In this document: positions 9,023 through 17,953 of the stretch, in pieces
How positions within the stretch are numbered: position 1 is the stretch's first letter
Layout of the letters: each line of letters begins with the position of its first letter
From: Betaproteobacteria bacterium Ga0077526
Lineage (GTDB): Bacteria > Pseudomonadota > Gammaproteobacteria > Burkholderiales > Ga0077523
Direction of reading: 5' to 3'
Assembly (NCBI GenBank): GCA_001464765.1
Contig: LNDV01000025.1
Location: 1-64,000 of the forward strand
DNA: 64,000 nucleotides
Position numbers and translations under genes: made by a program
Notes under the pieces: model-generated
The model's input: only the letters and a program-made list of their open reading frames with translations
Told to the model about the DNA's origin: nothing
The model's database searches: none

Positions 9023-10444
9023 GTGGCAGGTGATCAGACGGGGGATGGCGTCAAGTCGTACGACGTGTTTCTGAGCCACAAGAGCGAGTACAAGCCCTGG
9101 GTCAAGTGGTTCGGGCGCTCACTTAAAGCGTGTGGTCGATCCGTTTTCTTGGACGAATGGGACTTAGTACCCGGCCAGAGCTGGATATTGGGGCTCGCGC
9201 AGGGGTTGGAACACAGCCGTGCCGCAGTTCTGGTCGCCACCCCGGAGGTGGTCAATTCGGGTTGGATCAACACTGAGTATGAACAGTTAATGATCCTTCA
9301 GCGCAAGGATCCATCGTTTCGGTTCGTGCCAGTGGTGTTTGGAGACCTTCCGAACTTGCCGTTTCTCGGAACCGTGCAAGCGGTCGACGCACGTGATCCG
9401 CTACGGTTTCAGGAATGGTTCTATCGCGTTCTTTGTGGTCTGGATGGACGTAAGCCGAAGGACCACTGGGAACTGCCTTGCGAGATCGATCCGCCACCTC
9501 CACTGCAACCGATGAGTGCGGCAACCGTCGCTCCCCGTGAATTGGCGTTCGTGAATCGCGTAATGGGCCGGTTGATGCGTCCGAACGCGGCACCTGTCAT
9601 GATCGCTGCAAGGGGTCGGCGGCATCAGGGGCCCGTAGTTGACGCCTTGCGACAGTCCGCGAAGGAGCGTTATGGGACGGGCAACGTCCTCCACATTGCG
9701 CCGCCCGTCGCCGACGGCGGTGAGCTTGATGCAGTGTTCGCGGAGTTGGGGCGGCAGTGTGGCTTCGCGAAGATCGCCAGCACCGCTGCGGAGTTTGGTG
9801 CGATCTTCGAAGAGAGGTTGCAGGAGAAGTCACGGACCTTCTTGCTTGTGACGGGCTTCGAGAGCGCCAGTGAAGAAGGACGAAAAGCTCTGGCCGGGAG
9901 GATTCGCGCGGCAGGGGATCGCTTTCCGGACAAGTTGAGGGTCTGCCTGGTCGGAGGGGAGCGACTAGCGGCGCAGAAATTCCAGATGGGTGGCCTTTCG
10001 CTATTGAGTCACGCCCATGTCGAGGAATGGCCCGACCCCGATGGTGCCGATCTGTCGGCTTGGGTACGCCAACACGATTTGCAAGTCACGCTTGACGGAG
10101 AAGCGTGCCGGGCGGCGATTGCCACGACGGGAGGACACGCCGGGCTGCTGCGCTTCTCGCTCGACCGATGGCACGAGACAGGCGGGACGCCCGACTGGGA
10201 GCGGTGGTCGTACGAGTGCCCGGAACTTTGGGAGGTGTGGTACCGCCTGCGCGGCGAGGGGTCCAGCCTCGACCCGCTATCCGAGCAACTTGGTCGGAGC
10301 GATCTCGGGCCTCGGACTCCATGGCCGCCGAACGAGGTCGTACGTGCCCTGTATTGGGCAGACTTGCTGGCCGATCGGGAGCATCGGCTGTGCTGGAGAA
10401 GCGAGATCATCCGGCAAGTCGGGCGCGAGGTCTTGAGCGCGTGA
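9023..10444 (+). CDS. TIR-domain protein with degenerate NTPase-like C-terminus
   Basis: A 473-residue protein without signal peptide. Residues 10-150 form a TIR domain: SYDVFLSHKSE, SVFLDEWDL, a VLVATPEVV strand, and SGWINTEYEQL with Trp81 and Glu85 at the positions of the NADase WxxxE in SARM1-like TIRs, so NAD+ cleavage is plausible. Residues 175-400 look like an AAA/STAND fold with a lost P-loop (MIAARGRRHQGP where GxxxxGK[ST] is expected) but a Walker B-like strand (FLLVTGF). The GTG start follows a purine-rich GGGGGAG. The stop overlaps the start of the WD40-TM-ATPase gene by 4 bases, so the two are co-translated. Probable effector of a defence pair. Confidence 0.8.
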   Translation: MAGDQTGDGVKSYDVFLSHKSEYKPWVKWFGRSLKACGRSVFLDEWDLVPGQSWILGLAQGLEHSRAAVLVATPEVVNSGWINTEYEQLMILQRKDPSFRFVPVVFGDLPNLPFLGTVQAVDARDPLRFQEWFYRVLCGLDGRKPKDHWELPCEIDPPPPLQPMSAATVAPRELAFVNRVMGRLMRPNAAPVMIAARGRRHQGPVVDALRQSAKERYGTGNVLHIAPPVADGGELDAVFAELGRQCGFAKIASTAAEFGAIFEERLQEKSRTFLLVTGFESASEEGRKALAGRIRAAGDRFPDKLRVCLVGGERLAAQKFQMGGLSLLSHAHVEEWPDPDGADLSAWVRQHDLQVTLDGEACRAAIATTGGHAGLLRFSLDRWHETGGTPDWERWSYECPELWEVWYRLRGEGSSLDPLSEQLGRSDLGPRTPWPPNEVVRALYWADLLADREHRLCWRSEIIRQVGREVLSA

Positions 10445-13400
10445 GGTCCGTACTTCTCTTCGTTTTGTCTTTGTTTGGACTCACTGAGGTCCACGCCGAT
10501 TCGAGCCTGATTACCCTCCAGTATTTGGAGCGCTACGATGTCATTCGGCCTCTGCTGGAGCACCGGTCGCTAGCGACGCCTGTCGCGGTCGTGGCCTTCA
10601 GCCCGGACGGCAAGACCCTCGCCACCGGCTCGAGCGACGGCACGGTGCGCTTGTGGGACGTGGCTAGCGGGCGCGAGCGCGCGCGGCTGCAGGGGCATGA
10701 AAGCTTGGTCTCGTCGGTAGCGTTCAGCCTGGACGGCAAGACCCTCGCCACCGGCTCGAACGACAAGACGGTGCGCTTGTGGGACGTGGCCAGTGGGGGC
10801 GAGCGCGCGCGGCTAACGGGGCATGATGACGGGGTCAGGTCGGTGGCCTTCAGCCCGGACGGCAAGACCCTCGCCACTGGCTCGGACGACAAGACGGTGC
10901 GCTTGTGGGACGTGGCCAGTGGGGGCGAGCGCGCGCGGTTAAAGGGGCATGATGAGATGGTCTGGTCGGTGGCCTTCAGCCCGGACGGCAACACGCTCGC
11001 CAGCGGCTCGGACGACAAGACGGTGCGCTTGTGGGACGTGGCCAGTGGGGGCGAGCGCGCGCGGTTAAAGGGGCATGACGACGGGGTCAGGTCGGAGGCT
11101 AGCGGGGACAGGTCGGGAACTGGCGGGGTCAGGTCGGTGGCCTTCAGCCCGGACGGCAACACCCTCGCCACCGGCTCGGACGACATGACATTGCGCTTGT
11201 GGGACGTGGCTAGTGGGCGCGAGCGCGCGCGGTTAGGGGGGCATGGTGACAAGGTCTGGTCAGTGGCCTTCAGCCCGGACGGCAAGACCCTCGCCAGCGG
11301 CTCGTTCGACGGCACGGTGCGCTTGTGGGACGCGGCCAGCGGGCGCGAGCGCGCGCGCCTAAAGCGGGCATCTCATGAACTTGTCTCGTCGGTGGCCTTC
11401 AGCCCGGACGGCAGGACCGTCGCCAGCGGCTCGCTCGACGGCGTGGTGCACTTGTGGGACATGGCCAGTGGGTACGAGCGCGCGCGCCTACAGGGGAATG
11501 ATGAAAGGGTCTTGTCGGTGGCCTTCAGCCCGGACGGTGAGACCCTCGCAAGCGGCTCTTTCGACGGAACCGTGCGCTTGTGGAACGTGGCCACAGGACT
11601 TGAGAGCGCGCGGCTGGAGAATAGTCATCTTGACAGGGTCTTGTCGGTGGCCTTCAGCCCTGACGGCAAGACCCTCGCCAGCGGCTCTATCGACGGAACC
11701 GTGCGCTTGTGGGACGTGGCCGGCCAGCGCCTGCGCGAGGTAGTTTTTCCGGACGATGTACACCGAGTTTTGTCGTTGGCCTTCAGCCCGGACGGCAAGA
11801 CCCTCGCCACCGGCTCTATCGAAGGAACGGTGCGCTTGTGGGACGTGACTAGTAGACGCGAGCGCGCGCGGCTGCGGGGGCATGAAAGCTGGGTCTCGTC
11901 GGTAGCCTTCAGCCCGGACGGCAAGACCCTCGCCACCGGCTCGAACGACAACACGGTGCGCTTGTGGGACGTGGCCAGTGGGGGCGAGCGCACGCGGTTA
12001 AAGGGGCATGATGACGGGGTCAGGTCGGTGGCCTTCAGCCCGAACGGCAACACCCTCGCCACCGGCTCGGACGACAAGACAGTGCGCTTGTGGGATGTTG
12101 CCAGTGGGCGCGAGCGCACGCGGTTGAAGGGGCATGATGACAGGCTCACGTCGGTGGCTTTCAGCCCGAACGGCAAGACCCTCGCCACCGGCTCGGTGGA
12201 CAAGACGGTGCGCTTGTGGGACGTGGCTAGTGGGCGCGAGCGCGCGCGGTTAAGGGGGCATGATGACAGGGTCTGGTCGGTAGCCTTCAGCCCGGACGGC
12301 AAGACCCTCGCCACCGGCTCGGACGACAAGACGGTGCGCTTGTGGGGCGCGGCCAGCCGCCAAGAGAGCATCTACGTCGCGCTCGGGAAAAACGGCGTGT
12401 ACGCCAGTTGTGTACGTGCGGTAGGCATATGCGACCGGGTTGATGACGGAACCTTGGTTGTCGACATAGGCGCTGGCGGAAAGGTTGAGCCGCACAAACC
12501 CGCTGGCACGCATCAGCGGTTGGAAGTCTCGCTGCAGCAGTCAAGCCCGGCCGTGATTGCGTTGACGGAGCCGACCGTCGAGTTGACCTTGGTCGTCAAG
12601 AACGGAGGGAGCGCGCGCGCATTCTGGGTAAATCCGCGCGTCGCTTCGGGCTACCAAGGTTCTGGCGTGACAATCTTGCCCTCAACGATTCCGTATCTTG
12701 AGCCCGGTGAGGCGAAAGCGATCCCCGTTCGTCTTTTCTTTGCGGTTGGTACCTTCAATGCTCAGCCGGTCGAACACGAAGTTCGCTTGGCCGTCGCCCA
12801 AGCGTTCGGCCCCGAAACGATCCCTATTGTCGTCCGAATGCGATACGAGCCACCCCTCCTGCAGATAGAGGAAGCACGTTGGCTACGTGACATGGACTCG
12901 CAGGCGATCGTGCTCACCATTTCCAATGTTGGGAGCCGACTGTCGCAGGCCGACTTCGCGCTTTCCGTGCCGGGGATGCCCGATCTGCCCCGCCAGAGCT
13001 TGGCGGTAGGCGGTCTCCCCGCGGGGGGTAAAGCGAACCTAAGCTTCGCCTTGAGCCCGGAAGCTGAAATGCCGAAAGAGCTTAAGGTGTCGCTCACTGG
13101 ACAGCGCATCCTCGACGACTACGGGACGGACTTCCCCTTGCTCGACTGGCAGTTCAAGGATATCCCGGTCTCGCCCCCCGGGGTGCACTGGACGATCTAT
13201 GCGGCATCGGCCCTTCTACTTGTTGGTGGCATCTATTACCAGCTTGTCTTACGAGACCCGATTGCTCTGCGACTGACCGCTGCCCCTGAGACCCTACTCA
13301 ATCTGGAGGTTTCGGCGCTGCGCCGCACCCGCCTCCTGCTTCGCCTGACCGGCAAGCGGAACGCGATTCTCGGCGCGGCCGGCGTGCGCTCCGAATCGCT

Positions 13401-14847
13401 GGACCAGGCTATCCGAATCGCGGAAGTGGCCGATCCGATCTCGCTGGCAACGCTACTCGCAGACCGGCTAGGCGTGATCCCCGAGCAACTGAACGAAGCC
13501 GATCACCCCCTTTGGTCATTCCCGTTGCCCGAAGACTTCCCCCTCAACGTACCCGCTTTTCGCGTGTTCGTACCGTCACCCGCCGATTTGCCGGAGACGA
13601 TCCGACGGCGGTTGGGTGGCGTCAGTGACGTGACCCTAGTGTTTGCGCCGTCACAGGCTAGAGAGGCTCTTGCCGATGTGATTGGCGAGAGCAATGGGCT
13701 CGTCATCGTGCCAACTGAGACCGAGATCACGCGCTTGATGCTGGCCCGGGACGCGCTGCAAGTACTGGCGAGCCTGATCGCGCAGCACGTCTCCGTCACG
13801 CAGATTTCGCCCTACCAAACCGGGGCGGGCGTGAAGCGGCAGAGGATGTTTTTTGGCCGAGACGTGCTCCTAGGGCAGATTCTTGGCCGCGAACCCGCCA
13901 ACTACCTGATCGTCGGTGGGCGCCAAGTCGGCAAATCTAGCCTACTAAAGGAGATCGAACGCCGGTATCGTGGCAACCCGGACGTCGAATGCCACTACCT
14001 AGTGCTCTCGGACAGCGACAGTCTGGAACCGATTCGTACCGCACTGGAATTGGGTGCCGGTGCAGACCTCGACACGATGCTAGACGCCATTCGACGCAGG
14101 GGCGAAAAGCGGCTGTTATTGCTTCTCGACGAGGCTGACGACTTCGTTGGTCTCGAATCCACTCGAGGCTACGCGACGCTGAAGCGCCTACGCGCTTTCA
14201 GCGAAGAAGGACGAGCGCACTTCATCCTCGCTGGATTCTGGAAGCTCTATCACCACGCTGCGCTGGACTATCAGTCACCCTTGAAAAACTTCGGTTCGGT
14301 ACTGACGGTGGGGGAACTGGAAGCCGACGCTTGCCGGCGGCTAGCGACCCAGCCGATGCTGCAGTTGGGCATGAGTTGGGAGTCGGAGGCGCTTGTCGAC
14401 CGTCTTGTCGATAGCACCGGACAGCGAGCGAATCTGATCACGCTTGCGTGCGACGAGATGCTGTACGAAGTGGGTAAGTCTGATCGTGTCCTCGGTGCGA
14501 GACACCTGGAGGCAGCGCTTCGAGGAAATCGCATTCGAGATGCCATGCTCGGGTGGGGTGAACTCAGCCGAGACCCGAGCGAGAGTCGGCTAGACCGAAT
14601 GGTCGTCTACGCGATGGCCCCGTCGTCTGAATTTGATGTCGTGAATGTCATGACGACACTGGAGCGGTTCGGCCTGAAAATCGAACCGGAGACCCTCAAG
14701 CGATCCCTTGCTCGGCTCGAGCTGGCATTCGTTCTACGGCGCGACAAGCGCCACTTCAAGTTTCAAGTCCCGCTGCAGCGAGACCTCATTTTGGCGGACG
14801 ACACGGAGATGCTCCTCAAGGGTGAGCTGAGGGATTGGCGCGGCTGA
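10441..14847 (+). CDS. Exported WD40 double propeller - transmembrane - STAND/AAA ATPase protein
   Basis: A 1468-residue protein starting at GTG 10441, which overlaps the TIR stop (GTGA). Domains in order: signal peptide (LLFVLSLFGLTEVHA); 14 WD40 repeats, residues about 48-644, each AFSPDGKTLATGS-type plus VRLWDVASG; two beta-rich Ig/CARDB-like segments (about 670-910); a single transmembrane helix, YAASALLLVGGIYYQLVL (about 917-937); a linker; then an ATPase with Walker A GGRQVGKSS (about 1159-1167) and Walker B LLLLLDEADD (about 1225-1235) followed by a helical winged region. The topology predicts a periplasmic sensor and a cytoplasmic ATPase, opposite to soluble STAND-WD40 proteins. With the TIR partner it looks like a receptor-type immune system; function is inferred. 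Longer frame upstream of 10441 overlaps the TIR gene and is rejected. Confidence 0.82.
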   Translation: MRSVLLFVLSLFGLTEVHADSSLITLQYLERYDVIRPLLEHRSLATPVAVVAFSPDGKTLATGSSDGTVRLWDVASGRERARLQGHESLVSSVAFSLDGKTLATGSNDKTVRLWDVASGGERARLTGHDDGVRSVAFSPDGKTLATGSDDKTVRLWDVASGGERARLKGHDEMVWSVAFSPDGNTLASGSDDKTVRLWDVASGGERARLKGHDDGVRSEASGDRSGTGGVRSVAFSPDGNTLATGSDDMTLRLWDVASGRERARLGGHGDKVWSVAFSPDGKTLASGSFDGTVRLWDAASGRERARLKRASHELVSSVAFSPDGRTVASGSLDGVVHLWDMASGYERARLQGNDERVLSVAFSPDGETLASGSFDGTVRLWNVATGLESARLENSHLDRVLSVAFSPDGKTLASGSIDGTVRLWDVAGQRLREVVFPDDVHRVLSLAFSPDGKTLATGSIEGTVRLWDVTSRRERARLRGHESWVSSVAFSPDGKTLATGSNDNTVRLWDVASGGERTRLKGHDDGVRSVAFSPNGNTLATGSDDKTVRLWDVASGRERTRLKGHDDRLTSVAFSPNGKTLATGSVDKTVRLWDVASGRERARLRGHDDRVWSVAFSPDGKTLATGSDDKTVRLWGAASRQESIYVALGKNGVYASCVRAVGICDRVDDGTLVVDIGAGGKVEPHKPAGTHQRLEVSLQQSSPAVIALTEPTVELTLVVKNGGSARAFWVNPRVASGYQGSGVTILPSTIPYLEPGEAKAIPVRLFFAVGTFNAQPVEHEVRLAVAQAFGPETIPIVVRMRYEPPLLQIEEARWLRDMDSQAIVLTISNVGSRLSQADFALSVPGMPDLPRQSLAVGGLPAGGKANLSFALSPEAEMPKELKVSLTGQRILDDYGTDFPLLDWQFKDIPVSPPGVHWTIYAASALLLVGGIYYQLVLRDPIALRLTAAPETLLNLEVSALRRTRLLLRLTGKRNAILGAAGVRSESLDQAIRIAEVADPISLATLLADRLGVIPEQLNEADHPLWSFPLPEDFPLNVPAFRVFVPSPADLPETIRRRLGGVSDVTLVFAPSQAREALADVIGESNGLVIVPTETEITRLMLARDALQVLASLIAQHVSVTQISPYQTGAGVKRQRMFFGRDVLLGQILGREPANYLIVGGRQVGKSSLLKEIERRYRGNPDVECHYLVLSDSDSLEPIRTALELGAGADLDTMLDAIRRRGEKRLLLLLDEADDFVGLESTRGYATLKRLRAFSEEGRAHFILAGFWKLYHHAALDYQSPLKNFGSVLTVGELEADACRRLATQPMLQLGMSWESEALVDRLVDSTGQRANLITLACDEMLYEVGKSDRVLGARHLEAALRGNRIRDAMLGWGELSRDPSESRLDRMVVYAMAPSSEFDVVNVMTTLERFGLKIEPETLKRSLARLELAFVLRRDKRHFKFQVPLQRDLILADDTEMLLKGELRDWRG
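10582..12372 (+). repeat. Fourteen near-identical WD40-encoding DNA repeats
   Basis: Units of roughly 126 bases repeat through the gene with very high base identity (each has a version of ttcagcccggacggcaag and gtgcgcttgtgggacgtg). Fourteen copies fit two seven-bladed propellers. Identity at silent sites implies recent duplication or gene conversion. Differences concentrate at a few codons: the residue after GS (S, N, D, F, L, I, V) and the residues after GH before the next VxS. Confidence 0.9.
11083..11137 (+). repeat. In-frame 21-base tandem expansion inside WD40 repeat 4
   Basis: The 13-mer ggggtcaggtcgg occurs at 11083, 11104 (one mismatch) and 11125, exactly 21 bases apart with 8-base linkers. 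The two extra units add 14 residues (EASGDRSGTGGVRS) between blades 4 and 5. This looks like replication slippage within the repeat tract. Confidence 0.85.
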
Positions 14848-14848
14848 T

Positions 14849-15123
14849 GGTTTCGTTCTTCCCGGGTCGGACCTCCGCTGGCTCATCGTCCAGGACGACC
14901 TGTCTAAGGGCTTCCGGGCGCCCGCAACTTCGGGTTCATCCACCCCAAGTGCAAGCGCCTCATCGCCGTGGCGCACCCATATCTCAAGGTCGACCCCGGA
15001 CCACCCGCCGATTGGCTCAAGTCGCGTGCGCCGATCCTCTGCTCGTGCTTCGGCGCGGTGATAGCGAGCGTGCGAACGGACATTCCGATTCTGGTCCCGA
15101 CACAGGCCACGACACCGATCTGA
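14849..15123 (+). pseudogene. IS91-like transposase, C-terminal remnant with frameshift
   Basis: Directly after the stop of the ATPase gene the sequence encodes LPGSDLRWLIVQDDLSKGFR in one frame and then, from 14920 in another frame, ARNFGFIHPKCKRLIA and a Cys-containing tail to a stop at 15121. This matches the C-terminal pattern of IS91/Y2-type transposases that I know from proteobacteria (LPG...W...LPKGFRRARNFGFLHPN.KRLI). The join near 14918 needs a one-base shift. No start, catalytic region or element ends remain. It marks a past insertion or breakpoint between the TIR operon and the transfer region. Confidence 0.6.
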
Positions 15124-15243
15124 CATGCCTCCATTTCGAGGTGCAACGGCGATGTGGGACGATCTCTCCCGCACCACTCGCGAGGAGGCAATGGACACCC
15201 TCCGGTGCACGGCGGAAAACCTCGAAAACTGGCTGAGAGAAGT

Positions 15244-15957
15244 TCAAATGTGCTTCTTGTAGTACTTCAAATGCTCCGCCGACAACGCGGCGACCCCCAG
15301 GCCACCGAAGGAGGCGCACAGACTCCAGGCCACTGGATTCGGCCAGACCAGTACCGCCGCTGTACCAAGCGCCAGCATCACGAGAATCCCGAGCTTCGCT
15401 CGGTGGTACAGGCTCGCTGACTCCCGCGCGATCTCTGCGCGCCGAGTCGTCCGCTGACTGCAGCCTTCCGCTGCGCCCACCCCGTAGAGCAGAAAAAGCA
15501 GGGGTAGCAAGCGCAGAAGGATCCCCGCCCGAAGCCCCAGTAGCTGCGTGCTCATCATCGCCAGTTCAGTGGTCTCGCGGTGGGCGATCCAGGCATCGCG
15601 CACTACCGTGTCCGGAATAGAAAGCCCCTCGTGGCCTGCAAACCGGTTCCCCATTTCGTGCAGTCCGGTCGTCTCGAAGACCAGCGCATACAGCCACTCC
15701 GCCGGCGCTGACACGCTCGCTGCCGATCCCCCCCGGCGAATCGCTAGCCCCTTCGCGACCGCCATCTCTTTGGCGAGCAGGTCCCGAAGCCCTTCGACCC
15801 GACCTGGCCAGACGTAGTCGACATAGATCCAGTCGATCGTCCACGCCACGAGGAGCAACCCGGCAAGCAATAGGACCAGCGCGATCCCAACCTTGAACGG
15901 GGTGAGCAACACCCTCGCTATCATCCCGTCGTATGGACCGGTGGTCCTAGATGCCAT
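15244..15957 (-). CDS. DUF4400-type ICE membrane protein
   Basis: About 237 residues with hydrophobic segments near the N-terminus (ALVLLLAGLLLVAWTIDWIYV), around LLGLRAGILLRLLPLLFLLYGVG, and two near the C-terminus. This is the arrangement of the DUF4400 proteins found just after traD in SXT-like ICEs (the traJ/orfJ position). The ATG at 15957 follows GGAAGGGG and overlaps the traD end; an upstream in-frame ATG at 16014 would lie deep in traD. It probably works in the inner membrane with the coupling protein or the mating-pair apparatus; exact role is not known. Confidence 0.75.
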   Translation of the reverse strand: MASRTTGPYDGMIARVLLTPFKVGIALVLLLAGLLLVAWTIDWIYVDYVWPGRVEGLRDLLAKEMAVAKGLAIRRGGSAASVSAPAEWLYALVFETTGLHEMGNRFAGHEGLSIPDTVVRDAWIAHRETTELAMMSTQLLGLRAGILLRLLPLLFLLYGVGAAEGCSQRTTRRAEIARESASLYHRAKLGILVMLALGTAAVLVWPNPVAWSLCASFGGLGVAALSAEHLKYYKKHI

Positions 15958-17953
15958 GCAGGCCCCTTCCTTCGTCGGTCGTGGACTCGGAGACTGGGCG
16001 AACACGCGGCTCAATCTGCCCGGTGCGCCCCGCCATTCCGCTAGCCTTCTCTCTCAGCCGCATCGCCGAATCACGGGCTGCGTCCGGCAACGGAATTCGG
16101 ATCTTGTGGAGGTGCCCACCGTGCAGCAGCGCGAACGCCTGCCCCTTCGGCAACTGCACCAGGTCGGCTGGCGCGACCAGCGGTACGGTCTCCGTCACGA
16201 TCCCGTCATCGTTGCGGCTGGAGAAGTCGGTGAACTCCCTCGGGTCATTGGTATCGGAGACCGAGGACGACGTCACCATATTCGTTACGTGAGCCGCCGG
16301 AAGCTGGTCTGTCAATAACTCCGCGGTCGCTATTTCCTTCACCCGCAACATGATCAGCGAGTTGAAGTTCCCGGCAATCTGCCCCGCCTTCGGACGGGAT
16401 CCGATCCGCGCCTCCACGTCCGACCAGGTCTGGGTGTACGCCGTCACCTGAAACCCCGCCCCTCCGGCTTTGTTGAGAAGCGGGATGAACTCGTCGCCGA
16501 TCAGCTCGTTGAACTCATCGGCATGGAGCGCGATACGCCGAAGCGGACCCTCCCCCGGCAGACCGCGACCGGTCCCGTGCTTGTACATCCCACCGGCGAC
16601 GCTCGTGAGATCCGCGAACATGGCGTTGCCCACCGCACCGGCCACCTCGTAGTCAGAGAGCGCATCCAGCCCCACGTACACGATCCCCCGTCCCGCGATC
16701 ACCGAGGCCCAATCGAAGACAGGCCGCTCATCTTTCGGGTCGTCCGAAGGCGAGAGCAGTTCTGCGATCGCACCCGTGCTCAGTTTCTCCATGAGCGGCA
16801 GCAGCGAAGCCACTAACTTGTCGAAATAGGACTTCTCATAGCTGAGGGTGGTGGCCAGCGCCTGGGCGATCGGATCGAATAGAGACCGCTCTCGTGCGTA
16901 TTGCACCAGAGCTACAGCCCGCTCGCCTCGAGACTGCAGTCCCTTGTCCAGATTCCGGCGATCGATGGGGCGCCGGTCAATCGACTCCCGCCAGCCTGCC
17001 GCCTCCGGTTCCCGGTCGAGCCAGTGCTCGTAGTAGTCGATGAGCAGCGGCTCGATGTTCGAGGCATACCGGCTGATCTGGGCGTAGTCCGGCTTCCTGG
17101 AAAGGGCGACGAGGGCACGCGTCATCACGTTCACGTACCGCCAGACGAACTGCCGGAACGCTGCGGACTGCCCTTCTGACGGTAGCTGGCCGGCGATCCG
17201 CGTCGCCACTTCCGTCACCCGGGAGAAACTCCCGACCGGGTTGTACCGGGCGGATCGCTCCGGGTGCCCCAGGTGGAAGACATACAAGTCCCCCGCTCTC
17301 CCGGCGCGCTGCGCTTCTACTTCGATACGCCGCTGCAGGTCGAGATCACCCTTCGGATCGAAGACGATCACCACCTCGCCCCGCCGGATGTCTTGCGTGA
17401 TGAGAATCTCGGCCAGGCGGGTCTTGCCGACGCGAGTCGTGCCGAGCACCAAGGTGTGTCCCACACGTTCGGCGAGATCCATCCAGATATCGACCTCCTC
17501 GGGTTCGACTCCATGAATTCGCGGATCGCCGCCGATGGCCTCCGCCACGGGTGTGTGAGACTTTCCGGGGGAGAGGAGACGCAGCCACCACGGGGGGCCC
17601 ACAAGATGTTCGTTCTTTGGCTGGCGTGCCTCCCAGAGCCGCTGAGTGTGCCGCCGATCCCACCGGAACCCCCGCCCCAGAAACAGCCGCTTGTTATCGA
17701 CGGGGATGTCCTCGGCGCTGATGGCATACGACCGCGGCTGGGTGAGGATCCGCCGGTAGCGCCCGTTGTCTAGCGCCTGCTGGGCGCGCAGAACACCATG
17801 CAGGACGAGCCCGCCGATGACGCAGGCGCCCATCGGGGTGTCTACCAGAAAGTACCCTGGCTTCAACGCAAGGACACCAGCGACGGCCAGTGACGTAACG
17901 GCCGGCAGCCACTCGTAGGCAGGCCGAAGCTTCGCCTCCAGTTGCCCGTTCAT
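15947..17953 (-). CDS. traD: TraD conjugative coupling protein (SXT/TOL subfamily)
   Basis: A 668-residue VirD4/FtsK-like ATPase. Two N-terminal transmembrane segments (about 15-57) precede the nucleotide-binding domain, with Walker A GTTRVGKT (about 171-178), the strand EVVIVFDPKGD and a later Walker B-like RIALHADEFNEL. It docks relaxase-bound DNA to the type IV secretion channel and drives DNA export. Length and the long insert between Walker motifs match the TraD group of SXT/TOL-type ICEs. Its start overlaps the stop of the TraI_2-like gene (ATGA), and DUF4400 follows, the usual ICE order. Confidence 0.93.
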   Translation of the reverse strand: MNGQLEAKLRPAYEWLPAVTSLAVAGVLALKPGYFLVDTPMGACVIGGLVLHGVLRAQQALDNGRYRRILTQPRSYAISAEDIPVDNKRLFLGRGFRWDRRHTQRLWEARQPKNEHLVGPPWWLRLLSPGKSHTPVAEAIGGDPRIHGVEPEEVDIWMDLAERVGHTLVLGTTRVGKTRLAEILITQDIRRGEVVIVFDPKGDLDLQRRIEVEAQRAGRAGDLYVFHLGHPERSARYNPVGSFSRVTEVATRIAGQLPSEGQSAAFRQFVWRYVNVMTRALVALSRKPDYAQISRYASNIEPLLIDYYEHWLDREPEAAGWRESIDRRPIDRRNLDKGLQSRGERAVALVQYARERSLFDPIAQALATTLSYEKSYFDKLVASLLPLMEKLSTGAIAELLSPSDDPKDERPVFDWASVIAGRGIVYVGLDALSDYEVAGAVGNAMFADLTSVAGGMYKHGTGRGLPGEGPLRRIALHADEFNELIGDEFIPLLNKAGGAGFQVTAYTQTWSDVEARIGSRPKAGQIAGNFNSLIMLRVKEIATAELLTDQLPAAHVTNMVTSSSVSDTNDPREFTDFSSRNDDGIVTETVPLVAPADLVQLPKGQAFALLHGGHLHKIRIPLPDAARDSAMRLREKASGMAGRTGQIEPRVRPVSESTTDEGRGLHGI

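Noticed and set aside
10105..10440. Upstream extension of the WD40 protein frame
   Set aside because: It lies wholly inside the TIR gene and encodes an Arg-rich sequence; the GTG at 10441 gives a signal peptide and a GTGA overlap.
10582..12372. Regular repeats as a CRISPR array or minisatellite
   Set aside because: Units are about 126 bases, in frame, and encode WD40 blades; no short repeat-spacer pattern.
14835..15236. 133-codon plus-strand frame after the ATPase gene
   Set aside because: Arg/Ser-rich shadow; the meaningful signal in other frames is the frameshifted transposase remnant.
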